Positions 36,144 through 44,897 of a stretch of 64,000 nucleotides of DNA are shown in pieces. The notes below the pieces were generated by a model. It made no database searches and had not been told where the DNA came from. It saw only the letters and a list, made by a program, of their open reading frames with translations. Position numbers and translations under genes: made by a program. Within the stretch, counting starts at the first letter, position 1; every line of letters starts with the position of its first letter. Origin of the DNA: Hymenobacter montanus (lineage in GTDB: Bacteria > Bacteroidota > Bacteroidia > Cytophagales > Hymenobacteraceae); the NCBI RefSeq assembly GCF_014699115.1, contig NZ_JACXAD010000015.1, positions 62,001-126,000 on the forward strand, given 5' to 3'.

Positions 36144-36803
36144 ATGAGCTTTATATCTGCTTTGCAAAGAAGCACATTGTTTCTAATTTTCCTAACTTAC
36201 TATCGTGCAAATGCACAAGGAGATAAGTGGCACCGGGTTAGTATTGACGATTCGGCAACGGTAGAATTGCCCGGTCGCGTTTTGAAAAAGAAGGCGAAGG
36301 AGACGGAGGCATTCTATCATAAGAACGGACAGGCAATATATATTATTGCTTTACAACGAGATGCCTATAATGGTAATCCCATAGAAAGTGAGCTGACAAA
36401 ATTTTATAACGCGGCGTTGAAAGGGACCATGGATGCTGCTGGAGGAGGTCAAATCACCGAAAAGAAAATCTTCACTGTTGATGATTTTACAGGTGTTGAA
36501 GCACAATACATAACACCAAACAGACCAAGTTTGCCCAAGGTCAAATACGTGAGACTATTATTAGCAAATGGGATATTCTATAGTCAGAGCTTTTGGGCTA
36601 ACTCCGACCAAGACTCAATTCTTACGGAAAGTCGAAAACGCTTTTTCTCGTCTTTCCAAACAGGAGTAAAGAAAACTCTTCCTGTAGATCCCGAAACGCA
36701 GACCCTCGCTTATAAACTGGGCTCATTAATGGGAAGTCTCTTGGCTTACGGAGCGATAATCTATGTGCTTGTCGTTGTTATACGCCGGTTATTTAAAGCC
36801 TAG
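36144..36803 (+). CDS. Hypothetical membrane-anchored exported protein (AT-rich)
   Basis: 219 residues from the ATG at 36144; the frame is open further upstream through the terminator, which is not credible. An N-terminal hydrophobic segment with signal-like cleavage (STLFLIFLTYYRANAQG) is followed by a soluble domain (RVSIDDSATVELPGRVLKKK, DFTGVEAQYITPN) and a C-terminal transmembrane helix (GSLLAYGAIIYVLVVVIRRL). The family is not recognised. GC content is clearly lower than that of neighbours, suggesting acquisition. Confidence 0.65.
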   Translation: MSFISALQRSTLFLIFLTYYRANAQGDKWHRVSIDDSATVELPGRVLKKKAKETEAFYHKNGQAIYIIALQRDAYNGNPIESELTKFYNAALKGTMDAAGGGQITEKKIFTVDDFTGVEAQYITPNRPSLPKVKYVRLLLANGIFYSQSFWANSDQDSILTESRKRFFSSFQTGVKKTLPVDPETQTLAYKLGSLMGSLLAYGAIIYVLVVVIRRLFKA

Positions 36804-37143
36804 ATGGTGTGATGAATCTGTGAGCAAATTGAAATAGGCCGCTTTGGTAAGCAACAAGCCAACAAAGGCCAAATAGTTGCCAACCCGATTCCAGCAATCT
36901 GCGCACTTATGAAGAATGCAGCTAAAGACGCTAGGAAAGCAAAGCAAACTAATTACGGGAGCAAAAAGCCCCATTCATCGTCGGTGACGTCACTCGGATA
37001 TGCGCGGCGGGTAGGTCCCATCCCCGCTAATTTCGCACATAACCCCATAACAGGATCTAGAATAGCCAAAAGTAGCGGCTAATTCTGATGCGAGCCCCTT
37101 GGGATTACCTTATTTTTACATCGTCACAACGCTCCACGATCCC
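36804..37143. other. 340-bp gap before thyA
   Basis: No ORF with supporting features. TAATTTCG at 37028-37035 is close to the TAnnTTTG consensus and could be part of the thyA promoter; this is weak. Confidence 0.4.
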
Positions 37144-37938
37144 ATGCGCCAATACCACGCCCTGCTCCGCCAGATTCTCGACACCGGCACCGTCAAAACC
37201 GACCGTACCGGCACGGGCACGTTGTCCATCTTCGGCCCGCAGATGCGGTTCACCCTGGCCGAGGGCTTCCCGCTCGTCACCACTAAAAAGGTGCATCTGA
37301 AGAGCATCATCCACGAATTGCTCTGGTTCCTGAAGGGCGAGACCAACATTGCCTACCTCAAGGAGCACGGCGTAAAGATCTGGGACGAGTGGGCTGACGA
37401 GAACGGGGACCTGGGCCCGGTGTACGGGCGGCAGTGGCGCTCCTGGCCCGATGGACACGGCGGCCACATCGACCAAATCAGCCAGGTTATTCAACAGCTT
37501 AAAACCCAGCCTGACTCGCGCCGCATCCTGGTTTCGGCCTGGAACGTGGCTGAATTACCGGAAATGAACCTTCAGCCCTGCCACGCCCTGTTCCAGTTCT
37601 ACGTGGCCGAGGGCAAGCTTTCCTGCCAGCTCTACCAGCGCTCAGCCGACGTGTTTCTGGGGGTGCCGTTCAACATTGCCTCCTACGCGCTGCTTACCCT
37701 CATGGTGGCCCAGGTGACGGGCCTGCAGGCCGGCGAATTCATCTGGACCGGCGGCGACACCCACCTTTACAGCAACCACCTGGAGCAAGCGCGCCTGCAG
37801 CTGGAGCGTGAGCCGCGGGCCCTGCCGCAAATGCGCATCAACCCTGCGGTGAAAGATATCTTTGGGTTCCAATACGAGGATTTCCAGCTCGAGAACTACG
37901 AGCCCTGGCCCGCAATAAAAGCGCCGGTAGCGGTGTAA
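37144..37938 (+). CDS. thyA: Thymidylate synthase
   Basis: 264 residues from the ATG at 37144 ([12 protein letters not shown]), the usual ThyA length; an upstream TTG at 37099 is disfavoured. It methylates dUMP to dTMP using 5,10-methylene-THF. Diagnostic blocks: [41 protein letters not shown], catalytic Cys in [12 protein letters not shown], and [20 protein letters not shown], and the C-terminal [19 protein letters not shown]. It is followed after 9 bp by the TonB-like gene. Confidence 0.97.
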   Translation: MRQYHALLRQILDTGTVKTDRTGTGTLSIFGPQMRFTLAEGFPLVTTKKVHLKSIIHELLWFLKGETNIAYLKEHGVKIWDEWADENGDLGPVYGRQWRSWPDGHGGHIDQISQVIQQLKTQPDSRRILVSAWNVAELPEMNLQPCHALFQFYVAEGKLSCQLYQRSADVFLGVPFNIASYALLTLMVAQVTGLQAGEFIWTGGDTHLYSNHLEQARLQLEREPRALPQMRINPAVKDIFGFQYEDFQLENYEPWPAIKAPVAV

Positions 37939-37947
37939 CTTGGGCGG

Positions 37948-38478
37948 ATAAAAAGAGGGCTTTTGACTATCTTCCTGGGTTGCCTGGTCACGGTGTCGCA
38001 AGCACAAGGCACGGGAGAGGTCTATGCGGCACCTGGGATGGCTGTGAGAGTGCCAGGGCGGATGCCACCTGCTGCCGCTCGGCAGCGTCCCCAGCCCCCG
38101 GCAATCGTCACCACTGCACCAGTAGTTCCGCCCGTGCTGCCGCGTTTTTGGCACCAAACCGACACTGCCAAAATTAGGTCAACGTGGAAGCTGCATCGGT
38201 TTGCCAGCTCCCAGTCGAGGTACCCGACTACTACTTTACGAGCTGGCCTGGATGGCCTAATTCACGTACGAATAACGGTAGTGGCTGACGGAACCGTAGG
38301 CAGAGCTGAGATCACGCGCCGCGAACTCAGCGGAGAGGGAAGCGATAACCCCTATTCTGCGAGTGGTAGGGCCGATTTGGATGCAGAAGTACTGCGTGTT
38401 GTGCGGATGTTGCGTTTTGAGCCAAGCAGTATCGGAACTGATACCGTGACGATAACACAGCGGTTTGTCATGCAGTAA
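37948..38478 (+). CDS. TonB C-terminal-like exported protein with non-canonical start
   Basis: The signal peptide reads KRGLLTIFLGCLVTVSQAQG directly after an ATA codon at 37948, 9 bp downstream of thyA; no ATG, GTG or TTG produces as good a signal, the nearest being TTG at 37963, which removes the basic N-region. With the ATA start the protein has 176 residues. A Pro-rich segment precedes a TonB C-terminal-type domain: LDGLIHVRITVVADGTVGRA and LDAEVLRVVRMLRFEPSSIG. It may be an energy-transducer-like or periplasmic binding protein. Its last 11 bp overlap the convergent gene's end. Confidence 0.7.
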   Translation: MKRGLLTIFLGCLVTVSQAQGTGEVYAAPGMAVRVPGRMPPAAARQRPQPPAIVTTAPVVPPVLPRFWHQTDTAKIRSTWKLHRFASSQSRYPTTTLRAGLDGLIHVRITVVADGTVGRAEITRRELSGEGSDNPYSASGRADLDAEVLRVVRMLRFEPSSIGTDTVTITQRFVMQ

Positions 38479-39274
38479 AATTGAAGTCGGGTGGGCCAAA
38501 TTCGAAGGTGCCCACCTGTGCCAGTACCCGCACGGCTGCCACATTCGCCGTAAAAACCGCGTCCGCATCCAGCAATTCTTCACGCAAAAACAGCCCTTCC
38601 CGGCATTCCATCCCCGCGTCTCGGGCGGCCCGGAGCACCTGGGTGCGGCGCACTCCGGCCACGCAGCCGCTGGCCAGTGAGGGCGTAAACAGCACGTTGT
38701 TTTTAATCCAGAAAATAGCCGCCGCGCCCGCTTCCGCCACGTGCCCCGCGGCGTCGCAGAGGATGATTTCATCGAGCCCGCGCTGGTGCCGCTCGTGCGC
38801 GGCCCGCACGTAGAGCCACGCCTGCGGGCCTTTGCAAAAACTGAGCGGGGAGTGAATAGAATAAGTTTCCAGCGCAAAGTCAGCCTTCGCTACCGGCGAA
38901 TCATCAGGCACAAAGGGCTCCGCTGTCGCCAACCACTCGCAGGCATCAGTGGGCGGCGTGTAGCGGCCGCCCCCGGCGCGCCAGAGCTGCAAGCGCAGCC
39001 GAGCGGCCAGCAGCCCATTAGCCCGAGCCAGGTCAGCCAGGGTAGCCTCCAAAGCCTCCGCAGAAGCCAGCGCCGCGGGCAGGCTCAAGTAAAGCGCCGT
39101 AGCCGCCCGTTGCATGCGAACCACATGGTCGGCCACGAATCGGACGCGCCCATCTATAAAAATAAAGGTCTCAAAAAAACCATCCCTAAAAGCCAGCCCC
39201 CGGTTGGGCAGGGCAACGCGAAATAAATCCGCCCCCAATAGCTCACCATTAAATACTAGTTGCTTCTGCCTCAT
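38468..39274 (-). CDS. Class IV aminotransferase / aminodeoxychorismate lyase-like protein
   Basis: 268 residues from the ATG at 39274 (MRQKQLVFNGELL); a GTG at 39286 is in frame. PLP fold-type IV features: LPNRGLAFRDGFFETFIFID, DHVVRMQRAATAL, the PLP-binding Lys in SFCKGPQAWLYVRAAH, DEIILCDAAGHVAEAG. The family covers branched-chain aminotransferases, D-amino acid aminotransferase and PabC; closeness to thyA hints at folate synthesis, but the sequence does not decide. The catalytic block has AAIF where many members have NIF. Confidence 0.85.
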   Translation of the reverse strand: MRQKQLVFNGELLGADLFRVALPNRGLAFRDGFFETFIFIDGRVRFVADHVVRMQRAATALYLSLPAALASAEALEATLADLARANGLLAARLRLQLWRAGGGRYTPPTDACEWLATAEPFVPDDSPVAKADFALETYSIHSPLSFCKGPQAWLYVRAAHERHQRGLDEIILCDAAGHVAEAGAAAIFWIKNNVLFTPSLASGCVAGVRRTQVLRAARDAGMECREGLFLREELLDADAVFTANVAAVRVLAQVGTFEFGPPDFNFTA

Positions 39275-39288
39275 CGCGCCGTCCACAA

Positions 39289-39312
39289 AATCCGTGAAAT
39301 CCGAAAAATCCG
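39289..39312. repeat. Copy of a TCCG-rich short repeat
   Basis: AATCCGTGAAATCCGAAAAA followed by TCCG; the same 24 bp occur at 57918-57941. Both lie in small gaps 15-16 bp from a start codon. Confidence 0.75.
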
Positions 39313-39326
39313 CATGAATCCGTGGT

Positions 39327-40454
39327 TCAGATTAACAGAAACTTCTTGCCGGGCAGGGCCCGCACCACGCCCCGAAACTCCAGCCCCAGCAGCAGGGAGG
39401 CCACGGCGTGAATGGGCAGCTGCGCTTTCCAGGCCAACTCGTCCATGTGCAGTTCGCGCCCCGGTGCACCCGCCAACAGCGTTATGAGGGCAAACTCATC
39501 GGCCGAAAAATCATCGGCAGAGTAGGAGGGAGCGGGCTTAAACTTGCCCGCCTGGTGCAGGGCCGCGTCCCAGTTGAGCAGTTCTTCCAGGTCGCGGGGC
39601 TCGGCGTAGAGGGCTGCTTTGTTGTTTTTGATGAGGGCGTTACAGCCTTCGGAGGCCACGGAGTCGAGGTTGCCCGGTACGGCCAGCACGTCGCGGTCGT
39701 AGCTCAGGGCCAGCTCAGCGGTTATCAGGGCCCCGCCTTTGCGGGCGGCTTCGACTACCACCGTGCCATCGGCCAGGCCCGCAATGATGCGGTTGCGGGC
39801 CGGGAAGTTATAGCGGTCGGGCGGGGTGCCGAAGGCGAATTCAGTGAGCAGGCCCCCTTGCTCGCGCATCTTTTCGGCCGTTTTGCGGTGGGCGGCCGGG
39901 TAGATGATGTCGAGGCCGGTGGCCATGACGCCCACGGTGGCCAGCCCTTCCTGCAAGGCCGCGCGGTGGGCCAGGATGTCGATACCGTACGCCAAGCCGC
40001 TGATGACCAAGGGGTGGTGTGGCAACAGTCCTTTAATGATGCGTTCGGTTTGCGCCCGGCCGTAGTCGGTGGCCTGGCGGGTGCCCACCAGGGCCACGGC
40101 TTTGGGGGCGTTCAGGTCGGCCGTGCCCTGGTAATAAAGAATGGCCGGAGCGTCGGGAATCAGCTTGAGCCGGCGGGGAAAGCGCTTGCTGGTGTAAAAA
40201 AGGATTTCTATGCCCTCCTTCTCGGCCTTCTTCAGGCCCGCCTCGGCTTTGCGCAGGGCAGTTTCGCGGTCGGGGCCGGTGAGAATCTTGATGGTGGCGT
40301 CGCCCACGCCGGGGATGCGGCGCAGCTTGCCCGGTGGCATCGTGAGCACCGTTTTGGCGGCCCCGCTGTAGCTCATCAGCTGGCGCGTGAGCTGCGGGCC
40401 GATGCCGGGTAGGAGGGTAAGGGCGAGTTCGTGGAAAAGGGCGTCGTCGTTCAT
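39327..40454 (-). CDS. dprA: DNA-processing protein DprA
   Basis: 375 residues. An N-terminal HhH/SAM-like part is followed by the Rossmann-type DprA core: VALVGTRQATDYGRAQTERI, LVISGLAYGIDILAHRAAL, TVGVMATGLDIIYPAAHRKT, LTEFAFGTPPDRYNFPARN, RIIAGLADGTVVVEAARKGG, and a C-terminal winged-helix part (GRELHMDELAWKAQLPIHAV). DprA loads RecA onto incoming single-stranded DNA during transformation. It is transcribed together or in tandem with the aminotransferase-like gene downstream. Confidence 0.95.
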   Translation of the reverse strand: MNDDALFHELALTLLPGIGPQLTRQLMSYSGAAKTVLTMPPGKLRRIPGVGDATIKILTGPDRETALRKAEAGLKKAEKEGIEILFYTSKRFPRRLKLIPDAPAILYYQGTADLNAPKAVALVGTRQATDYGRAQTERIIKGLLPHHPLVISGLAYGIDILAHRAALQEGLATVGVMATGLDIIYPAAHRKTAEKMREQGGLLTEFAFGTPPDRYNFPARNRIIAGLADGTVVVEAARKGGALITAELALSYDRDVLAVPGNLDSVASEGCNALIKNNKAALYAEPRDLEELLNWDAALHQAGKFKPAPSYSADDFSADEFALITLLAGAPGRELHMDELAWKAQLPIHAVASLLLGLEFRGVVRALPGKKFLLI

Positions 40455-40475
40455 CGGGGAACCACCCTTTTGGTT

Positions 40476-40585
40476 GAATTAAAAATTAAAAATGGAGAAT
40501 TAAAAATGGCCCGCCGGAGGAAGGTCATTCCGTATTCAATTTCAGCTATAGCCCTCATTTTTAATTTTTTATTTTTTAATTCACC
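40476..40585. repeat. Inverted pair of A-rich repeats between dprA and merR
   Basis: 40476-40508 contains GAATTAAAAATTAAAAATGG and a further AATTAAAAATG; 40555-40585 is its inverted counterpart (CATTTTTAATTTTTTATTTT). The same motif family occurs at 59499-59530 and 59660-59694. Confidence 0.75.
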
Positions 40586-40591
40586 TATGGT

Positions 40592-40954
40592 TTACTCCGG
40601 GTCGGCCTTGCCGGCGGCTTCCACTTCTTTCCGCAGCTGCAGCAGAAACGCCCGCACTTTTTCCAGGCTCTGCACCACGTCAATCTTTTCCTTGAGCTGC
40701 GGACCCTTTTGCTTGAGCATGTCGCGGGCGCCGGGGATGGTGTAGCCGCGCTCCTTCACCAGGTGGTAGATGGTGCGGAAAACCTCGATGTCCTGCGGGG
40801 TGTAGAGGCGGTTGCCTTTCTTGCTGCGGCGGGGGCGCAATTCATCGAATTCGGTTTCCCAGAAGCGAACCAGCGACTCAGCCACCTTGAACTGGGCGGC
40901 CACTTCGCCAATGGTGAAGTACTGTTTCTCAATGCTGCGCTCTTTGTAGGGCAT
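40592..40954 (-). CDS. MerR-family transcriptional regulator
   Basis: 120 residues. The N-terminal winged helix is clear: IEKQYFTIGEVAAQFKVAES and RFWETEFDELRPRRSKKGNR. The DIEVFRTIYHLVKERGYTIP block and a C-terminal coiled coil complete a short MerR protein without an effector domain, so it probably senses no metal by the usual Cys. It is divergent from alaS, whose -7 element overlaps the region just upstream of its start. Confidence 0.92.
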   Translation of the reverse strand: MPYKERSIEKQYFTIGEVAAQFKVAESLVRFWETEFDELRPRRSKKGNRLYTPQDIEVFRTIYHLVKERGYTIPGARDMLKQKGPQLKEKIDVVQSLEKVRAFLLQLRKEVEAAGKADPE

Positions 40955-40959
40955 ATGGC

Positions 40960-40967
40960 TACCTTTG
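40960..40967 (+). promoter_or_regulatory. Promoter -7 element of alaS
   Basis: TACCTTTG, 66 nt upstream of the alaS ATG and 6 nt from the divergent merR start; MerR binding near here could affect both genes. Confidence 0.6.
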
Positions 40968-41033
40968 CAATTCCTCCGAAAAGTACCTAAAAAACCGCAG
41001 CCGTCGCCATTTCACTGGCATGGCCCTCCCAAT

Positions 41034-43715
41034 ATGTCGCTTCCTACCGCTTCGCACGTCCGCCAGCAATTCCTCGATTTCTTCGCTTCCAAAGGCCACC
41101 ACATCGTGCCCTCGGCCCCAATTGTGGTGAAAGACGACCCCACGCTGCTGTTTATCAACAGCGGCATGGCCCCGTTTAAGGACTATTTCCTGGGCAACAA
41201 GCCCGCGCCCTACAAGCGCATTGCCGACACTCAGAAGTGCCTGCGGGTGAGCGGCAAGCACAACGACTTGGAAGAAGTAGGCTACGATACCTACCACCAC
41301 ACCATGTTCGAGATGCTCGGCAACTGGTCGTTTGGCGACTACTTCAAGCAGGATGCCATTGCCTGGGCCTGGGAGCTGCTTACCGAAGTATTCAAGCTCG
41401 ACAAAGACCGGCTCTACGTCACGTATTTCGAGGGCGACGCCGGCGACAACCTCGGCGCCGACACCGAGACCCAGCACCTGTGGCGCCAGTATACGACCGA
41501 CGACCGCATCCTGCCCGGCAACAAGAAGGACAACTTCTGGGAGATGGGCGACACCGGTCCCTGCGGTCCCTGCACCGAAATCCACATCGACCTGCGCTCC
41601 GACGAGGAGCGGGCCCAAAAGTCCGGCCGCGAGCTGGTGAACGCCGATCACCCCCAGGTGGTGGAAGTCTGGAACAACGTCTTCATGGAGTTCCAGCGCC
41701 TGGCCGATAAAAGCCTGGTGAAGCTGCCGGCCCAGCACGTCGACACGGGCATGGGCTTCGAGCGTCTGATGATGGCGGTATCGGGTGTGAAGTCGAACTA
41801 CGACACCGACGTCTTTCAGCCGCTCATCCAGTTCATCGCGAAGGAAGTGGGGGTGGAGTATCATGGCACCGCGCCCGCCACGGTGAATGACCAGCCGGCC
41901 ACCGAAAACGAGAAAACCGACATTGCCATCCGGGTTATTGCCGACCACATCCGCACCATTGCCTTCGCCATTGCCGACGGTCAGTTGCCGAGCAACGTGA
42001 AGGCCGGCTACGTCATCCGCCGCATCCTGCGCCGTGCCGTGCGGTACGCGTTTTCGTCGCTCAACCAGAAGCAGCCGTTCCTGTTCAAGCTGGTACCGGT
42101 GCTGGCCGACCAGATGGCCGGCATTTTCCCGGAGCTGAAGCAGCAAACGGCCTTTGTGCAGCGCGTAATAGAAGAGGAGGAAATTGCCTTTCTGAAGACG
42201 CTAGAAACCGGCCTGCGCCGCCTGGATGCGTTGGAAGAAAGCGCCCGCGCCAATGGCAACCGCATCGACGGCAAAACGGCCTTCGAGCTATCCGATACCT
42301 TCGGCTTCCCGCTCGACCTCACGGCCCTGATTGCCCGCGAAAAGGGCCTAACCGTGGATGAGGAGGGGTTCCAGCGGGAGCTGGCGCAGCAAAAGAACCG
42401 CAGCCGCAACGCTCAGGAAACTGAGCAGTCGGACTGGACCATCGTGGCCGATACCGATGAGCAGCCTGCCTTCGTGGGCTACGATCTGGAGGCCGCGCCC
42501 GCCCGCATCCTGCGCTACCGCAAAACCACCGCCAAGGGCAAAACCGAATACCAGGTCGTACTCGACCAAACCGCGTTTTACGCCGAAAGCGGCGGCCAGG
42601 TCGGCGATACCGGTTACCTGGAAAGCGACTTTGCCAAGGTGCGCGTGATTGACACCAAGCGCGAAAACGACCTGATCGTGCACACCGTACTGGACTTGCC
42701 GGAGGACCTGACCGGCGAGTTCATGGCCCGGCCCGACGTGGCCCGCCGCACCCAGATTCGCCAGAACCACTCGGCCACGCACTTGCTGCAAGCGGCCCTG
42801 CGCGAAGTACTGGGCAGCCACGTGCAGCAGAAAGGCTCCCTGGTGAACGACAAGCTACTGCGCTTCGACTTCTCGCACTTCACCAAGGTGACGGACGATC
42901 AGCTGCGCCAGATTGAGCGCATCGTGAACGAGCGCATCCGTCAGCAGATTCCGCTCGACGAGCGCCGCAACGTGCCCATCGCCGAGGCTAAAAGCCTGGG
43001 TGCCATGGCGCTGTTCGGCGAAAAGTACGGCGAATTCGTGCGGGTCATCACCTTCGACAAAGACTTCTCGGTAGAACTGTGCGGGGGGCTGCACGTGCCT
43101 AATACGGGCCGCATCGGTTACCTCAAAATCACGGCGGAAAGCGCCGTGGGGGCCGGGGTGCGCCGCATCGAGGCCGTGACGGGCGTCAGCGCCGAAGCCT
43201 ACGTCGACCAGCAGCTCGACTTGCTAGCTCAGGTGCGCGAAACGCTCGGCAACCCCCAGCACCTCATTCCCAGCCTTGAGAAGCTGAGTGAGGAAACCGC
43301 CGCGCTGCGCAAGCAAATCGAGCAGTTCGAGCAGCAAAGCATCAACCAGCAGAAGGAACAGCTGGTCGGCCAGGTGCAAGAGCTGAGCGGGGTGAATTTC
43401 CTGGCGACTCAGGTGCAGGCCGGCAGCGCCGACGCGCTCAAGACGCTGGCCTTCAACCTGCGGCAGGCCGTGCCCAACCTGGTCGCCGTGCTGGGCGCCG
43501 CCATCGACGGCAAGCCGCAGTTGGCCGTGATGCTGGACGACGAAATTGCCAAAGCCGGCAAGCTGAACGCCAGCACGCTGGTGCGCGAGCTGGCCAAAGA
43601 GATTCAGGGCGGCGGTGGCGGCCAGCCGTTCTTTGCCACGGCCGGCGGCAAGAACGTAGCCGGGCTGGGCGCCGCGATTGCCAAGGCGCAGGAAGTCGTG
43701 AGCAAGTCCTTGTAG
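41034..43715 (+). CDS. alaS: Alanine-tRNA ligase
   Basis: 893 residues from the ATG at 41034 (MSLPTASHVRQQFLDFF); the open frame to 40965 lies before or at the promoter and is rejected. It charges tRNA-Ala. The class II aminoacylation core has PSAPIVVKDDPTLLFINSGM, GKHNDLEEVGYDTYHHTMFE and GDTGPCGPCTEIHID. The editing domain has NHSATHLLQAALREVLG and the zinc-binding CGGLHVPNTGRIG. The C-Ala part ends GGGGGQPFFATAGGKNV. All parts of a full-length enzyme are present. Confidence 0.97.
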   Translation: MSLPTASHVRQQFLDFFASKGHHIVPSAPIVVKDDPTLLFINSGMAPFKDYFLGNKPAPYKRIADTQKCLRVSGKHNDLEEVGYDTYHHTMFEMLGNWSFGDYFKQDAIAWAWELLTEVFKLDKDRLYVTYFEGDAGDNLGADTETQHLWRQYTTDDRILPGNKKDNFWEMGDTGPCGPCTEIHIDLRSDEERAQKSGRELVNADHPQVVEVWNNVFMEFQRLADKSLVKLPAQHVDTGMGFERLMMAVSGVKSNYDTDVFQPLIQFIAKEVGVEYHGTAPATVNDQPATENEKTDIAIRVIADHIRTIAFAIADGQLPSNVKAGYVIRRILRRAVRYAFSSLNQKQPFLFKLVPVLADQMAGIFPELKQQTAFVQRVIEEEEIAFLKTLETGLRRLDALEESARANGNRIDGKTAFELSDTFGFPLDLTALIAREKGLTVDEEGFQRELAQQKNRSRNAQETEQSDWTIVADTDEQPAFVGYDLEAAPARILRYRKTTAKGKTEYQVVLDQTAFYAESGGQVGDTGYLESDFAKVRVIDTKRENDLIVHTVLDLPEDLTGEFMARPDVARRTQIRQNHSATHLLQAALREVLGSHVQQKGSLVNDKLLRFDFSHFTKVTDDQLRQIERIVNERIRQQIPLDERRNVPIAEAKSLGAMALFGEKYGEFVRVITFDKDFSVELCGGLHVPNTGRIGYLKITAESAVGAGVRRIEAVTGVSAEAYVDQQLDLLAQVRETLGNPQHLIPSLEKLSEETAALRKQIEQFEQQSINQQKEQLVGQVQELSGVNFLATQVQAGSADALKTLAFNLRQAVPNLVAVLGAAIDGKPQLAVMLDDEIAKAGKLNASTLVRELAKEIQGGGGGQPFFATAGGKNVAGLGAAIAKAQEVVSKSL

Positions 43716-43726
43716 GCTGCGGTGGG

Positions 43727-43771
43727 GCCTCACCCCCCCGCCCCCTCTCCGGGGGAGAGGGGGAGCCAGCC
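43727..43771 (-). repeat. Dispersed GC-rich repeat, copy A (inverted)
   Basis: GCCTCACCCCCCCGCCCCCT followed by CTCCGGGGGAGAGGGGGAGC and CAGCC. Reverse-complementing it gives the form seen at 43939-43982 and 47532-47572. Confidence 0.75.
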
Positions 43772-43772
43772 G

Positions 43773-43852
43773 ACGAAACGGCGCTGGTCTTGATACTTAT
43801 TCTATGGCTTTGCGCTTGCCGTAGTAAGTACCAGGATTAGCGCCGTTTTTCG
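43773..43852. repeat. Imperfect hairpin between repeat copies A and B
   Basis: ACGAAACGGCGCTGGTCTTG (43773-43792) pairs imperfectly with 43833-43852 via AGCGCCGTTTTTCG. Together with the flanking inverted GC-rich copies this makes a compound palindromic block. No gene is present in 43716-44108. Confidence 0.6.
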
Positions 43853-43938
43853 GTGTGTACCTGATGTCTGGCTAGCAAAATCCCTAGTACCCCTAGTAGC
43901 TGAACTGTTTGCAGGAATTCTATCCTTATTCCTACCGT

Positions 43939-43982
43939 CTGGCACCCCTCTCCTGAGGAGAGGGGCCGGGGGTGAGGTGCCC
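43939..43982 (+). repeat. Dispersed GC-rich repeat, copy B
   Basis: CTGGCACCCCTCTCCTGAGG, then AGAGGGGCCGGGGGTGAGGT and GCCC. Inverted relative to copy A 170 bp upstream. Confidence 0.75.
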
Positions 43983-44108
43983 CGGCCGCGCCGTATGCTA
44001 CAGACCTAGAAACTGAAGGCTAATGATAGGGTGAGTTTATACCTATGCGTTTTCGGCCAGTTATTTAACTTTTGTTATTTAATTTGCGAATATTTTAAGT
44101 GTTTCAGG

Positions 44109-44861
44109 ATGCGCTTTTATACATTGGTTGCAGGTGCTTGCCTCTTTGCCGCGGAGGCGTCAGCACAGCAGGGCATTACCCCGATAAAAAAGGAGTTCTT
44201 AGATGCTTCGTTTCATGTGCTGCCGGACGCTGTTGGGGCCTACTACCGTCGTGAAATCGAGCAGCTGGATTCGATAAAAGGCATTGAGCGCACCTATTTT
44301 ATTGACGGCCGGCGCCGGAGTGTGTGCGAAGTCGAACTACGAAAGTCGCCAATCTGCCATGGCATTTCGGAGAGCTGGCACGACAATGGGCAACTCAGTG
44401 AGCACACAGAATTTGACCACGGCAAGCGCGTGGGCGAACTGCGGCAGTATTATGAGAATGGCCAACTAAAAAGGCGGGCCAGTTACACGGCACCCTTCAC
44501 ATCGACCGGCGAATGTTTTTCGAAAGATGGCCAGCCCGTGCCTTTCTTCGAATACGAGCAGATGCCGGTATATCCGGATGGCGACGGCAGCAAACAGGCT
44601 ATTGTAGCGGCAATACAGCAGAGAGTAAAATATCCGATGGACGCTCTCGTCGCGAAAAAATCGGGCCGGGTGCTAGTCAGCTTCAACGTAACCCGTAAAG
44701 GAAAGGTAGCGGATATCAAAGTTGTGCAGGGCGTTTTCCCGTCCCTTGATCGAGCCGTGGTGCAGGCGCTACAGAAACTGAAGCCCTTCAAGCCAGGCCA
44801 AGTGGATGGAAAGCCAGTAGTAGTTGGCTTCGCTGTGCCCGTCTCATTTGCCATTGAATAA
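44109..44861 (+). CDS. TonB family protein with N-terminal MORN-like region
   Basis: 250 residues from the ATG at 44109, chosen for the signal peptide MRFYTLVAGACLFAAEASAQ. Residues ~85-140 show repeats like SESWHDNGQLSEHTEFDHGK and GELRQYYENGQLKRRASYTA, the MORN-like pattern of YwqK-type proteins. The C-terminal TonB domain follows: AAIQQRVKYPMDALVAKKSG and LDRAVVQALQKLKPFKPGQV. No N-terminal membrane anchor is left after cleavage, so it is more likely a periplasmic partner than a classic energy transducer. Confidence 0.85.
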   Translation: MRFYTLVAGACLFAAEASAQQGITPIKKEFLDASFHVLPDAVGAYYRREIEQLDSIKGIERTYFIDGRRRSVCEVELRKSPICHGISESWHDNGQLSEHTEFDHGKRVGELRQYYENGQLKRRASYTAPFTSTGECFSKDGQPVPFFEYEQMPVYPDGDGSKQAIVAAIQQRVKYPMDALVAKKSGRVLVSFNVTRKGKVADIKVVQGVFPSLDRAVVQALQKLKPFKPGQVDGKPVVVGFAVPVSFAIE

Positions 44862-44897
44862 GGCTTCATTTTTCGTTTTTCAAAACCAACATTGCCT

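Noticed and set aside
40959..42146. 395-codon open frame antisense to alaS
   Set aside because: A by-product of high GC in alaS codons; no domain and no start context.
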